Below are positions 1 through 8,686 of a DNA stretch of 64,000 bases, piece by piece. The position numbers were made by a program, and so were the translations under genes. The notes beneath the pieces are model-generated. The model was not told the origin of the DNA, ran no database searches, and saw only the letters and a list, made by a program, of their open reading frames with translations. Source of the stretch: Bacteroidia bacterium (GTDB lineage Bacteria; Bacteroidota; Bacteroidia; UKL13-3); contig JALONP010000003.1 of NCBI GenBank assembly GCA_025454875.1, positions 1-64,000 on the forward strand, written 5' to 3'. Position 1 is the first letter of the stretch. The number at the start of each line of letters is the position of its first letter.

Positions 1-2085
1 GTAAAGTGTATTCAAAGATCGTTACTTAAAATCTGAAAGCAAATCACAACCCAAACAGCTCCTCAAACTCATCCCAACTGAGTGTATTCAAAGATCGTTA
101 CTTAAAATCTGAAAGCAAATCACAACACTCATAAGTGCTTCGTAATCTGTATCGGGAGTGTATTCAAAGATCGTTACTTAAAATCTGAAAGCAAATCACA
201 ACTCTGCATCCGTGCGAATTGATATTCGTTTAAGTGTATTCAAAGATCGTTACTTAAAATCTGAAAGCAAATCACAACATAGGGAATTTTTGAAACTTTT
301 GGCCGTTAAGTGTATTCAAAGATCGTTACTTAAAATCTGAAAGCAAATCACAACCTTCCCCAGTTTCTATGTCTACATACATTTAGTGTATTCAAAGATC
401 GTTACTTAAAATCTGAAAGCAAATCACAACTAATAACGAACTACACCGCTTTTCCAACGGAGTGTATTCAAAGATCGTTACTTAAAATCTGAAAGCAAAT
501 CACAACTTATTATCGTTCATAATACAGACGGTATTAGTGTATTCAAAGATCGTTACTTAAAATCTGAAAGCAAATCACAACAGTCGAGAAACGATAAAAA
601 AAGTGATTAACAGTGTATTCAAAGATCGTTACTTAAAATCTGAAAGCAAATCACAACTACGAACTGATTGATACAGTTGATGAAATGAGTGTATTCAAAG
701 ATCGTTACTTAAAATCTGAAAGCAAATCACAACTAAGTCAGTCATTGTATTCGTCATTAGTTAAGTGTATTCAAAGATCGTTACTTAAAATCTGAAAGCA
801 AATCACAACACTATGCTGTTTATTCTGATGTTGTTTATTAGTGTATTCAAAGATCGTTACTTAAAATCTGAAAGCAAATCACAACTACTCAGATATAAAA
901 AACTGCCCGGCAGATAGTGTATTCAAAGATCGTTACTTAAAATCTGAAAGCAAATCACAACGGCTAAAGGTGTATCAATCGTTGCTGCTGAAGTGTATTC
1001 AAAGATCGTTACTTAAAATCTGAAAGCAAATCACAACCAGGAGAATGAAAATGTACGCAAATGGAGTAGTGTATTCAAAGATCGTTACTTAAAATCTGAA
1101 AGCAAATCACAACACTACAGTAACACCACATTTTGTATTACCTAGTGTATTCAAAGATCGTTACTTAAAATCTGAAAGCAAATCACAACAGCAGACCGTG
1201 AAGACTATTTAAACGCAGTAGTGTATTCAAAGATCGTTACTTAAAATCTGAAAGCAAATCACAACAGTACTCATTGTAAGTTTCGAAGATTAATAGTGTA
1301 TTCAAAGATCGTTACTTAAAATCTGAAAGCAAATCACAACTTATTGTTGTCACTTGGATCAATGCCGAAAAGTGTATTCAAAGATCGTTACTTAAAATCT
1401 GAAAGCAAATCACAACAATGCGTTTACCAAACCGTCCACTAACCTTAGTGTATTCAAAGATCGTTACTTAAAATCTGAAAGCAAATCACAACTATAAGCG
1501 GTGGTGGCGGTGTGAAAAACTAGTGTATTCAAAGATCGTTACTTAAAATCTGAAAGCAAATCACAACAATGGATGGCTAATCTTTGGCATGTTATTAAGT
1601 GTATTCAAAGATCGTTACTTAAAATCTGAAAGCAAATCACAACCATGCTGACCTAACTGTTTTTACACCGCAAGTGTATTCAAAGATCGTTACTTAAAAT
1701 CTGAAAGCAAATCACAACTTGTAACCAATAATAAAACCTCTAAAAGTGAGTGTATTCAAAGATCGTTACTTAAAATCTGAAAGCAAATCACAACACAGTT
1801 GTTGTTGTAGAACAGCAAAGTATAGTGTATTCAAAGATCGTTACTTAAAATCTGAAAGCAAATCACAACTAGATTGGTTTGGAAGAAGAACTAATTCGGA
1901 GTGTATTCAAAGATCGTTACTTAAAATCTGAAAGCAAATCACAACTTTTTGTAATACAAAACTATGATTAGTATCAGTGTATTCAAAGATCGTTACTTAA
2001 AATCTGAAAGCAAATCACAACATGGAATTGCCAAATAGGTAACGGCCATTAAGTGTATTCAAAGATCGTTACTTAAAATCTGAAA

Positions 2086-2143
2086 TGGAGCGAAGCGAAA
2101 TTCATTGATGCCATTAAAAAACAATAAACAACCCATCAATAAA
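2086..2143. repeat. 58-bp insert inside CRISPR repeat unit 28 (variant A)
   Basis: TGGAGCGAAGCGAAATTCATTGATGCCATTAAAAAACAATAAACAACCCATCAATAAA lies between ...CTGAAA and GCAAATCACAAC; internal inverted repeat TTCATTGATG / CATCAATAAA. Confidence 0.95.
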
Positions 2144-2295
2144 GCAAATCACAACAGGATCCATTCCGTTAATCCACTCCATTAAAGTGTATTCAAAGAT
2201 CGTTACTTAAAATCTGAAAGCAAATCACAACTTTGGGCATTACGGGGAAGCCTTACCAAAAAGTGTATTCAAAGATCGTTACTTAAAATCTGAAA

Positions 2296-2350
2296 TGTAG
2301 CGAAGCGGAATTCATTGATGCAATTGTAAACAAAACAACCTATCAATAAA
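2296..2350. repeat. 55-bp insert inside CRISPR repeat unit 30 (variant B)
   Basis: TGTAGCGAAGCGGAATTCATTGATGCAATTGTAAACAAAACAACCTATCAATAAA at the same intra-repeat position as the 2086-2143 insert. Confidence 0.95.
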
Positions 2351-2425
2351 GCAAATCACAACTATAACCATGCCCTCTTTTTTTATTATTTAGTGTATTC
2401 AAAGATCGTTACTTAAATTCTGAAA

Positions 2426-2480
2426 TGTAGCGAAGCGGAATTCATTGATGCAATTGTAAACAAAACAACCTATCAATAAA
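2426..2480. repeat. 55-bp insert inside CRISPR repeat unit 31 (variant B, identical to 2296-2350)
   Basis: Same 55-bp sequence at the same position; the host repeat carries TTAAATTC instead of TTAAAATC. Confidence 0.95.
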
Positions 2481-2643
2481 GCAAATCACAACATTCGAAC
2501 AACTCTAAAGTTTGTGATTGCAGTGTATTCAAAGATCGTTACTTAAATTCTGAAAGCAAATCACAACCGTAAAACGCATAAAGCCTGCTGAAGTTCAAGT
2601 GTATTCAAAGATCGTTACTTAAATAGAAAAGTATAAGCCCCAC

Positions 2644-5600
2644 TCACATTTCAGGATTTATCCAATCGATTGTTCCATCCATATTAACTTTAAAATCATG
2701 GCCTTCAACAAAAAAATCGTATTTGGAATATCCGAAACGGAGTGTTGGTTTGGAGTTTTGAAAATCAATCTCTGACTCACTATATATCTCTTCAATTTTG
2801 TTTCTTGCTTCCAAATGATGTTTGAAATTTAGTCTTCCATCTTTTTCATAATTGGTAAAAACGTATAATCTTTTATTCAACTCGTTAATTTCAAGCATTC
2901 TTAAATCTTCTTTTGCGGATTTTTTGAAAATCACTTTTAAACCTGATTCTAAAACATATGTTAGCGGTAATTCAATGGTGTTTTTACCTTTTATAATCGT
3001 AATCTTTTCTTCAAAAAGTTCTTTCGGCTTTTTTATTGGATTTAGTGAACTGAAATTTGCAGTTTCAAACAAATTCCTCATATCGAAATACTTTTTATCA
3101 TCTTTCTTGTAAATAGCAAAGTAGCAATTTGTTGCATTAGCTGCCCAATAGCTTTGCTTATAATCTTTATTAGAAAGATTAGTTTGTTTTTTTATTGCCA
3201 ATGGTTCCTTTACTTCTCCATCTTTAAATATTCGGATGTGTCGAATTTTGTTTCCATGCGGGTTACCTTCCTTGTCTAACAAATAAATTCCTTCTTCATA
3301 GGCCTTTTTAAAACCACCTGCTCTCTTTGCATGCTCTTTTATTTGTTTTTTCAACCCTTCATCAACTATCTTTTCTATGCTATTAAAGTCGGCTGTAAAA
3401 GGTACTCTCAATACATATTTAACCTGATCTTCTTGAATAAACTTACCGTTTTCATCTTTTAACAAGTTTCCATTTTCTCCTCTCTTTGAAGGTTTTATTG
3501 CACCGTAAAAAGTATCTTGGTGTAGTTGACCGCGAATTGAATCACCTGTTGCCAATTTGTTCACTTTTGTTCCATCAGTCTTCTCAATGAAAACCTCCTT
3601 ACCTCTCTTTCTTATTTTTCTTTTTGAAGGAGTAAGTTCTTGATTATTGGTTATGTTGTTTATTAAAATATTATCATCAATGTTCAAGATGTACTCTCGT
3701 TTAAATCCTTTGTATGGTTCAGTTTCCGTAAACTTTGTTCTATTCTCTTTGGATTCATAATATTTCTCAAGAATTGCATCGCGCTTAACTGCTACTGGAA
3801 TAATTGTTAATACTGCTGCATCTTTTGCATGATGCGAATGTTTACTACGATCTTTCTTCTCATCGGCAACTTGCAATTGATAAATCTTTCTAAAAGCAGA
3901 AGTAATACTTCCTTTTTGAACATCAACTTTGTCAAAATAAGTTTTTAGATAGTGGAAAGCATATTTAGAAATCAATTGAGTGTCTACTTTCTGACTATTT
4001 TTAAAGCCACTTGTTATTTCAGTAATTGTAAATCGGTTTAATTTATTTTGCCAATAATCTAATTCCATTTGCCACAAATGTCGTTGACGAATTGCATCGT
4101 CTTTCCATGATTTATTAGACGCCTTTTTGGCTTTTGTCTTCCAGAAATCGACTTGCTGCCTAATTCGTTTCACCCTCTCTTCCCAAGCCTCCAATCTAGG
4201 CTTTATTGCGGTACATTTACCTATTGCTCCTCCAAAGTCATAGTCCTTATCATAGTTCTGCAACTCCGTTGGTATTTTATTTTTTTTGACGGTCCTATTA
4301 TAATCATGATAGCAAACTGTAATGTTAGCAAGAGAGTTATCAAAAGATTTACTTCTAGGTAGAGTATGTTCAAAATCAATCACATTATCGTCAAACAAGT
4401 CTGTTAGCCTAATTAGTTTCCCTGTGTATAAACACTGATAACCCTGCTCCTTCCATAATTTGTACTTTTCAATAAGCTTTTTACCATAACCGTTCCAGCG
4501 TATTACATCATCTTTAGCATTAGCTTTTTTCTTTTTCTTGGCAACATTTTCATCATCTTCAAATTCAATTACAGGAGGTAGCAATTGATCTTCATATTGT
4601 TCGTAAAACAACCTTAGTTTATCAATGTCATTATTGCTTACAGCACTTGCTTTGATGGTATTATCCTCTTGTAACAATCGTTTAATTGCCTCTGCAAATT
4701 CTTGATTTTCAGATTCTCGTTGACGCTGCCAGGCTTCTATTGCCCAACGTCTATTGGCATCATTTAGCTCTCGGGCTACCTCAACAACAATCCTAGTTTC
4801 GTTGTCAATTTGATTGGTTTCAATCATATAGTTCAACAGCTTGCGAAGTTCGTGTAAAGTGCGCATCGCCATTGGATTTTTAAACGAGCCAGTTTTGGGG
4901 CTCCCTAATTTCACAATCCCATCCTTATCTGCTTTTGCTGTAGGATAAATATTGATTTCAGATGGATGATAAATTTTTGAAAAACTTTCATCGTCTAAAT
5001 GTTCAAAATTATTCTTTAAGAAATCTTTTAGTGTATCAATCAACTTAGGTAATTGATAGTAACCCGTTTCTGTTCTGTAATAATTTTCGCCATTTGACTG
5101 AATAGTTACCAATCGCTCCAAACTACCTTGATTTCTAACAATTCCTTGATTAGCGAAATATGCTTGGTAACAATCTTTAATACTATTAAATATTCTATCC
5201 TTTTCTGAGTCTAAAAGAATGGCCCATTTATTTGAGCCAAAATACTCTAAAACAACATTTCGAATATCATTAAAATCACTATCATCTAGTTTGTAATTTT
5301 TATCCTTAAAACCGAACTTTTCACTAGCCTCTAAATTTTTATGCCTAGAAATTAGTGTATTTACAATGTTAAGTATTGACTTCTGTTGGCGGTTTTGATC
5401 AATAACACTTCCAATATTATCCAATAACAATAGCTCATTCTTTTGCCACAATTCCTTTCCTAAAACATTCGGAATATTGGCCAACAAAACAGCCTCTGTA
5501 TAAATCAATCCTTTTTCTAAAAATACATTGATTTTATTTATCGCATTTATGCTAAGCATTCCGTAGCCAACCGGACATGCGTTCCAAGCTATTACAAACT

Positions 5601-6969
5601 GCTTTAATTTTTCTGAATCAAGCTTTAGTTTACTTTCAGCAAATTCAGAAACATACTCTTGGTCTTCATAGCTAAATAAAATATGCCAAACATCTTCAAT
5701 GTCGTAATAGTCTTTCCCTGATTTAGATTTCTGTTCTTTCTTTATTTTGATATGCAAAAAGTCGTTACCAAATATATCCTTCAATCTTGCAGATACGGGA
5801 CAAGCTGTTACTGTTGTTTTAGGTGAATAGTTTAACTGCCAATTTTTACTTTTATCTTTTTTGCCCAAGAAAGTTACTATATCCGAAAACGGGAAATATG
5901 CTTTTGACTTCCTAAAAAACAACTCGTTATAAATATCTTGTTTTAACTCAAGCGGCAACTGATTCCATTCGTTATTTTCTTTGTATTTAATATTGTTTAG
6001 AAATGCCCATGCACGAAACTTTTCAAATGAAGGATGACTTATAGGTGCGCGATACTTATTGGGCTCTAAAGTACATTTACCAATAAGTCCCTTTTGTGAA
6101 CGTAACGGTCGTTTGTAAAATATGCTACCATCATTTTTATTCCTACCCGTTTCAACTAGTTTTATATATAGTAAATTTTCAAAATTAAACCCCTGAAATT
6201 GAAAAATGTATTTAATCTCATCTTTGTAGTTTTCTCTGATGGCATGTTGTGAAATATTTTCTCGAATCCTTACTTTTTCATCTTCAAGTAAAGCAAATAA
6301 CCATCCAATTGTTTTTGCTTCTACGTGGCTTTCAAACAACTCTGCAATAAGTTTATTTTTTTTCTTTTCTGAGTACTGCAAATCCATTACTTCATTTTCA
6401 TCTGTATCTTTTTCTTTAATGTCATCTGCCCCTTTTCTACTACTTTTAAAGCCTCTGCGTTGTGCAATATGATAAAGCGCTCTTCCCAATTTGAAGCGGT
6501 TTTCTTCCTTTGTAAAATCAAGTTTTAATCCAGCTAACTCTTTTCTAAGTTGATATGGGCTGGAATAATCAGGCAATCCATCCATGTTGAAATCCAACTT
6601 TATCCAAGCATCAAAAGCAAGATTCCAAGTAGGATAAATACGCCCTCCATTATTGTTTTTTCTAGCCTCGTTTTTATCAAAATGCCTCCATTTGTTTAAG
6701 TCCTCAATATTCAGCGGACAATATCCTTCTGTTATTAAATGCTCTAAAGTAGCCCACAATCTATATTTGCGAGATTGATAAAGACGTCTTGCCGATCGTT
6801 TTTTTGTTCGTTCTGCGGCATACGAATACTCGCCTGTTTTACCTAGACCAACACCTTTATTAAATGTTAGCACACCATATTTTTCAATTTGATTTCCGAC
6901 TAAGTCGGGATTTCTTAAAGCCCATCCAATAGAATTTGTTCCTAGGTCAAGTCCGAAAATTTTATTCAT
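2644..6969 (-). CDS. cas9: CRISPR-associated endonuclease Cas9 (type II-C-like, 1441 aa)
   Basis: RuvC-I MNKIFGLDLGTNSIGWAL; Arg-rich bridge helix ERTKKRSARRLYQSRKYRL; HNH VIDFEHTLPRSKSFDNSLANITVCYHDYNRTVKKNKIP; RuvC-III HSHHAKDAAVL. Confidence 0.98.
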   Translation of the reverse strand: MNKIFGLDLGTNSIGWALRNPDLVGNQIEKYGVLTFNKGVGLGKTGEYSYAAERTKKRSARRLYQSRKYRLWATLEHLITEGYCPLNIEDLNKWRHFDKNEARKNNNGGRIYPTWNLAFDAWIKLDFNMDGLPDYSSPYQLRKELAGLKLDFTKEENRFKLGRALYHIAQRRGFKSSRKGADDIKEKDTDENEVMDLQYSEKKKNKLIAELFESHVEAKTIGWLFALLEDEKVRIRENISQHAIRENYKDEIKYIFQFQGFNFENLLYIKLVETGRNKNDGSIFYKRPLRSQKGLIGKCTLEPNKYRAPISHPSFEKFRAWAFLNNIKYKENNEWNQLPLELKQDIYNELFFRKSKAYFPFSDIVTFLGKKDKSKNWQLNYSPKTTVTACPVSARLKDIFGNDFLHIKIKKEQKSKSGKDYYDIEDVWHILFSYEDQEYVSEFAESKLKLDSEKLKQFVIAWNACPVGYGMLSINAINKINVFLEKGLIYTEAVLLANIPNVLGKELWQKNELLLLDNIGSVIDQNRQQKSILNIVNTLISRHKNLEASEKFGFKDKNYKLDDSDFNDIRNVVLEYFGSNKWAILLDSEKDRIFNSIKDCYQAYFANQGIVRNQGSLERLVTIQSNGENYYRTETGYYQLPKLIDTLKDFLKNNFEHLDDESFSKIYHPSEINIYPTAKADKDGIVKLGSPKTGSFKNPMAMRTLHELRKLLNYMIETNQIDNETRIVVEVARELNDANRRWAIEAWQRQRESENQEFAEAIKRLLQEDNTIKASAVSNNDIDKLRLFYEQYEDQLLPPVIEFEDDENVAKKKKKANAKDDVIRWNGYGKKLIEKYKLWKEQGYQCLYTGKLIRLTDLFDDNVIDFEHTLPRSKSFDNSLANITVCYHDYNRTVKKNKIPTELQNYDKDYDFGGAIGKCTAIKPRLEAWEERVKRIRQQVDFWKTKAKKASNKSWKDDAIRQRHLWQMELDYWQNKLNRFTITEITSGFKNSQKVDTQLISKYAFHYLKTYFDKVDVQKGSITSAFRKIYQLQVADEKKDRSKHSHHAKDAAVLTIIPVAVKRDAILEKYYESKENRTKFTETEPYKGFKREYILNIDDNILINNITNNQELTPSKRKIRKRGKEVFIEKTDGTKVNKLATGDSIRGQLHQDTFYGAIKPSKRGENGNLLKDENGKFIQEDQVKYVLRVPFTADFNSIEKIVDEGLKKQIKEHAKRAGGFKKAYEEGIYLLDKEGNPHGNKIRHIRIFKDGEVKEPLAIKKQTNLSNKDYKQSYWAANATNCYFAIYKKDDKKYFDMRNLFETANFSSLNPIKKPKELFEEKITIIKGKNTIELPLTYVLESGLKVIFKKSAKEDLRMLEINELNKRLYVFTNYEKDGRLNFKHHLEARNKIEEIYSESEIDFQNSKPTLRFGYSKYDFFVEGHDFKVNMDGTIDWINPEM

Positions 6970-6989
6970 AGTATTGTTTTTAATGGTTT

Positions 6990-7070
6990 TTTATTTAATG
7001 TTGTATTGCAAATCACAATAAGGCTATAAGCCGAAGATTTCTTGGCCCTGCTTTGGTGGGGCTTTTTTTG
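6990..7070 (+). ncRNA. Candidate tracrRNA (5' end uncertain)
   Basis: Anti-repeat GCAAATCACAA (7008-7018) matches the + strand repeat end; then a GGCT-ATA-AGCC hairpin and a terminator hairpin GCCCTGC-TTTG-GTGGGGC (7045-7062) followed by TTTTTTT. Confidence 0.85.
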
Positions 7071-7191
7071 TCAATCAATTTCAAGCCCTTAAACATTCTG
7101 TAACTTCCAAAACTAGTTAGACTTAGTTGCAATAAGAAAAATAATGATATAGGGTACAACATGCTCGGGGTTTTATCGGATTAATCGTACA

Positions 7192-7258
7192 CCAAAATTA
7201 AAAAAATCCACCCCAAAAACAAGCCCATAAAAAAAGCCCGAAACATTGCAGTTTCGGG
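7192..7258. repeat. ~67-bp direct repeat copy A (includes terminator-like hairpin)
   Basis: CCAAAATTAAAAAAATCCACCCCAAAAACAAGCCCATAAAAAAAGCCCGAAACATTGCAGTTTCGGG; near-identical to 8598-8663. Confidence 0.9.
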
Positions 7259-7321
7259 CGCAATATATTCGTGGTGGTATAGGCTACTTATGTCCACACG
7301 CAACAATTCATCACGGTCGTC

Positions 7322-7505
7322 AATTGCCATATTTGTTTAGCCAAAACAATCAGGGTATTGCCCGTGGTGCACCTCAGGACTTTTAGGAAGTTCTAATACC
7401 TTTTTATCGTCTTGCACTTTGACATTGGCATCTTCGTATACCGCTTATTCGTTGCTAAGAATATGGACAAGTTTATCGGTTTTATGTTTAATGGAGGAGA
7501 CCTTT
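7322..7505 (-). pseudogene. Possible decayed coding sequence downstream of dinD
   Basis: Minus-strand translation ...KVSSIKHKTDKLVHILSNE*AVYEDANVKVQDDKKVLELPKSPEVHHGQYPDCFG*; looks protein-like but is interrupted by an in-frame stop; no family recognised. Confidence 0.3.
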
Positions 7506-7509
7506 TTTG

Positions 7510-8361
7510 CTATAGCTTATTTCTTTTTTTCTTTTGTTTGGCATCTTTCAAAATTTTCCTCTCGTCACCTTCCAATTTTCGTTGCAGTTTCTTTACATCT
7601 TCTGCTATTGGGAGGTTTTCGGGAATGATACCCCTTTTGTTCAGCATATCTCTCACTGCTGTATTGTTGTCTATATGTTCCTTTTCAATTTTACTTTGCC
7701 CTGTTAAATCTTTGCTTTGTACATTTAAACCAGTCATTTCAGCAGCCAAGTCTTTTGCTTTAATGCTGATTGTAGGCAAGAAATCAGCCACTGGTCTGTT
7801 ATCAGGAATACCCATTTTTTTCTTTAACATTTGGGTATTCAATCTAAAAAGTGCTTGGTCGCCTTTTGAACGAATGATAGCGAAACCTTGGCTGTCAACG
7901 CCCCTTTCATATAAAACACCTGAAAGTTGTTTTTCTGTTTGGCTTAGTTTTTCTCTGGCAATTACTCTTTCATTTTCTAATAGCCTTTGCTCTACCAATT
8001 CTGCTCTGCGGGTTTGTACGGCAAAGTAATTTTGAGCAAAAGAGATTTCTTCCTTTCGGCTGTCTCCATTTTGAGCCACCAAATAACAAGCATAGCGGGT
8101 AAGTAAAATGTCGTCTATTTCGTGTTTTGCGCCTTTTCCCGCTTCTATCACCTTCCTGACGTCAGGAAAGTGATTCGAAATATCTTCTCCTGCATTTGTA
8201 CAAGCACTTTTCGCCTTTTGAATTACCTTTTCAAAATTTTCCCATTTGTTGTAGCCCAAAAGCGATTGTAGTTCTCTGGCACTCCAACATTCAATGCCTT
8301 CTATTTCGGCCGCTGCCGCTTCAAATTGGGCAAACAGATTCTTTATTTCTTCTGATTTCAT
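7510..8361 (-). CDS. dinD: DNA damage-inducible protein D-like (BRO-N type N-terminus)
   Basis: EGIECWSARELQSLLGYNKWENFEKVIQKAKSACTNAG... and SFAQNYFAVQTRRAELVEQRLLENERVIAREKL..., characteristic of DinD. Confidence 0.9.
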   Translation of the reverse strand: MKSEEIKNLFAQFEAAAAEIEGIECWSARELQSLLGYNKWENFEKVIQKAKSACTNAGEDISNHFPDVRKVIEAGKGAKHEIDDILLTRYACYLVAQNGDSRKEEISFAQNYFAVQTRRAELVEQRLLENERVIAREKLSQTEKQLSGVLYERGVDSQGFAIIRSKGDQALFRLNTQMLKKKMGIPDNRPVADFLPTISIKAKDLAAEMTGLNVQSKDLTGQSKIEKEHIDNNTAVRDMLNKRGIIPENLPIAEDVKKLQRKLEGDERKILKDAKQKKKRNKL

Positions 8362-8367
8362 ATACTT

Positions 8368-8545
8368 TGAATTTTTTCGATTAATTGATTCTTGATGTTT
8401 CGAATGTCGTTTGCCACTTCAATAAAATGCCATTCGGGATATTCGTATTTATCCTTCAAAACATTTACCGCAGGAATCCAACGGTTTTTTAAAGAACCAT
8501 TTCTGCAATGCTGAACATTAAACAACTTTGTTTTGAAGGATATAA
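8368..8545 (-). pseudogene. C-terminal remnant of a larger gene, possibly a type III-like restriction/helicase subunit
   Basis: Minus-strand open frame without a start: ...NRWIPAVNVLKDKYEYPEWHFIEVANDIRNIKNQLIEKIQSI*, resembling my recollection of Res-type C-terminal tails (W-[IVL]-PAVN ... W-x-F-x-EV). Confidence 0.4.
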
Positions 8546-8597
8546 TTGAGCTTGTGTGCTTAAAGCAGTATACATAGGGATAAATAAATTAACTGTC

Positions 8598-8663
8598 CCA
8601 AAATTAAAAAAATCCACCCCAAAAACAAGCCCATAAAAAAACCCGAAACATTGCTGTTTCGGG
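8598..8663. repeat. ~66-bp direct repeat copy B, containing the terminator of the ELWxxDGT gene
   Basis: Near-identical to 7192-7258. Confidence 0.9.
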
Positions 8664-8664
8664 T
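8641..8664 (-). terminator. Rho-independent terminator
   Basis: ACCCGAAACA-TTGC-TGTTTCGGGT hairpin followed by a T tract on the minus strand. Confidence 0.8.
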
Positions 8665-8686
8665 TTTTACAGTAAGTTGTTATGCT

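Larger units (their letters stand above)
5..2624 (-). CRISPR. Type II-C-like CRISPR array; 46-nt repeat (+ strand AGTGTATTCAAAGATCGTTACTTAAAATCTGAAAGCAAATCACAAC; crRNA-sense GTTGTGATTTGCTTTCAGATTTTAAGTAACGATCTTTGAATACACT), 29-30 nt spacers
   Basis: 33 repeat units counted by eye (starts 5, 81, 157 ... 2522, 2598), 32 spacers between them. Units at 2052, 2262 and 2392 are interrupted; the unit at 2598-2624 is truncated. The crRNA-sense repeat resembles Bacteroidota type II repeats (GTTGTGATTTGC...). The array probably continues left of position 1. Confidence 0.98.

Noticed and set aside
1746-1931. 61-aa ORF MSVFKDRYLKSESKSQ...
   Set aside because: Translation of CRISPR repeats and spacers, not a gene
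5-2051. Self-targeting spacers against this window
   Set aside because: No match noticed by eye, but not tested systematically; would need a spacer search against the whole genome and phage/plasmid databases
7412-8029. 205-aa + strand ORF and the overlapping 69-aa ORF (7419-7628)
   Set aside because: Antisense to dinD; hydrophobic low-complexity translation with no recognisable family
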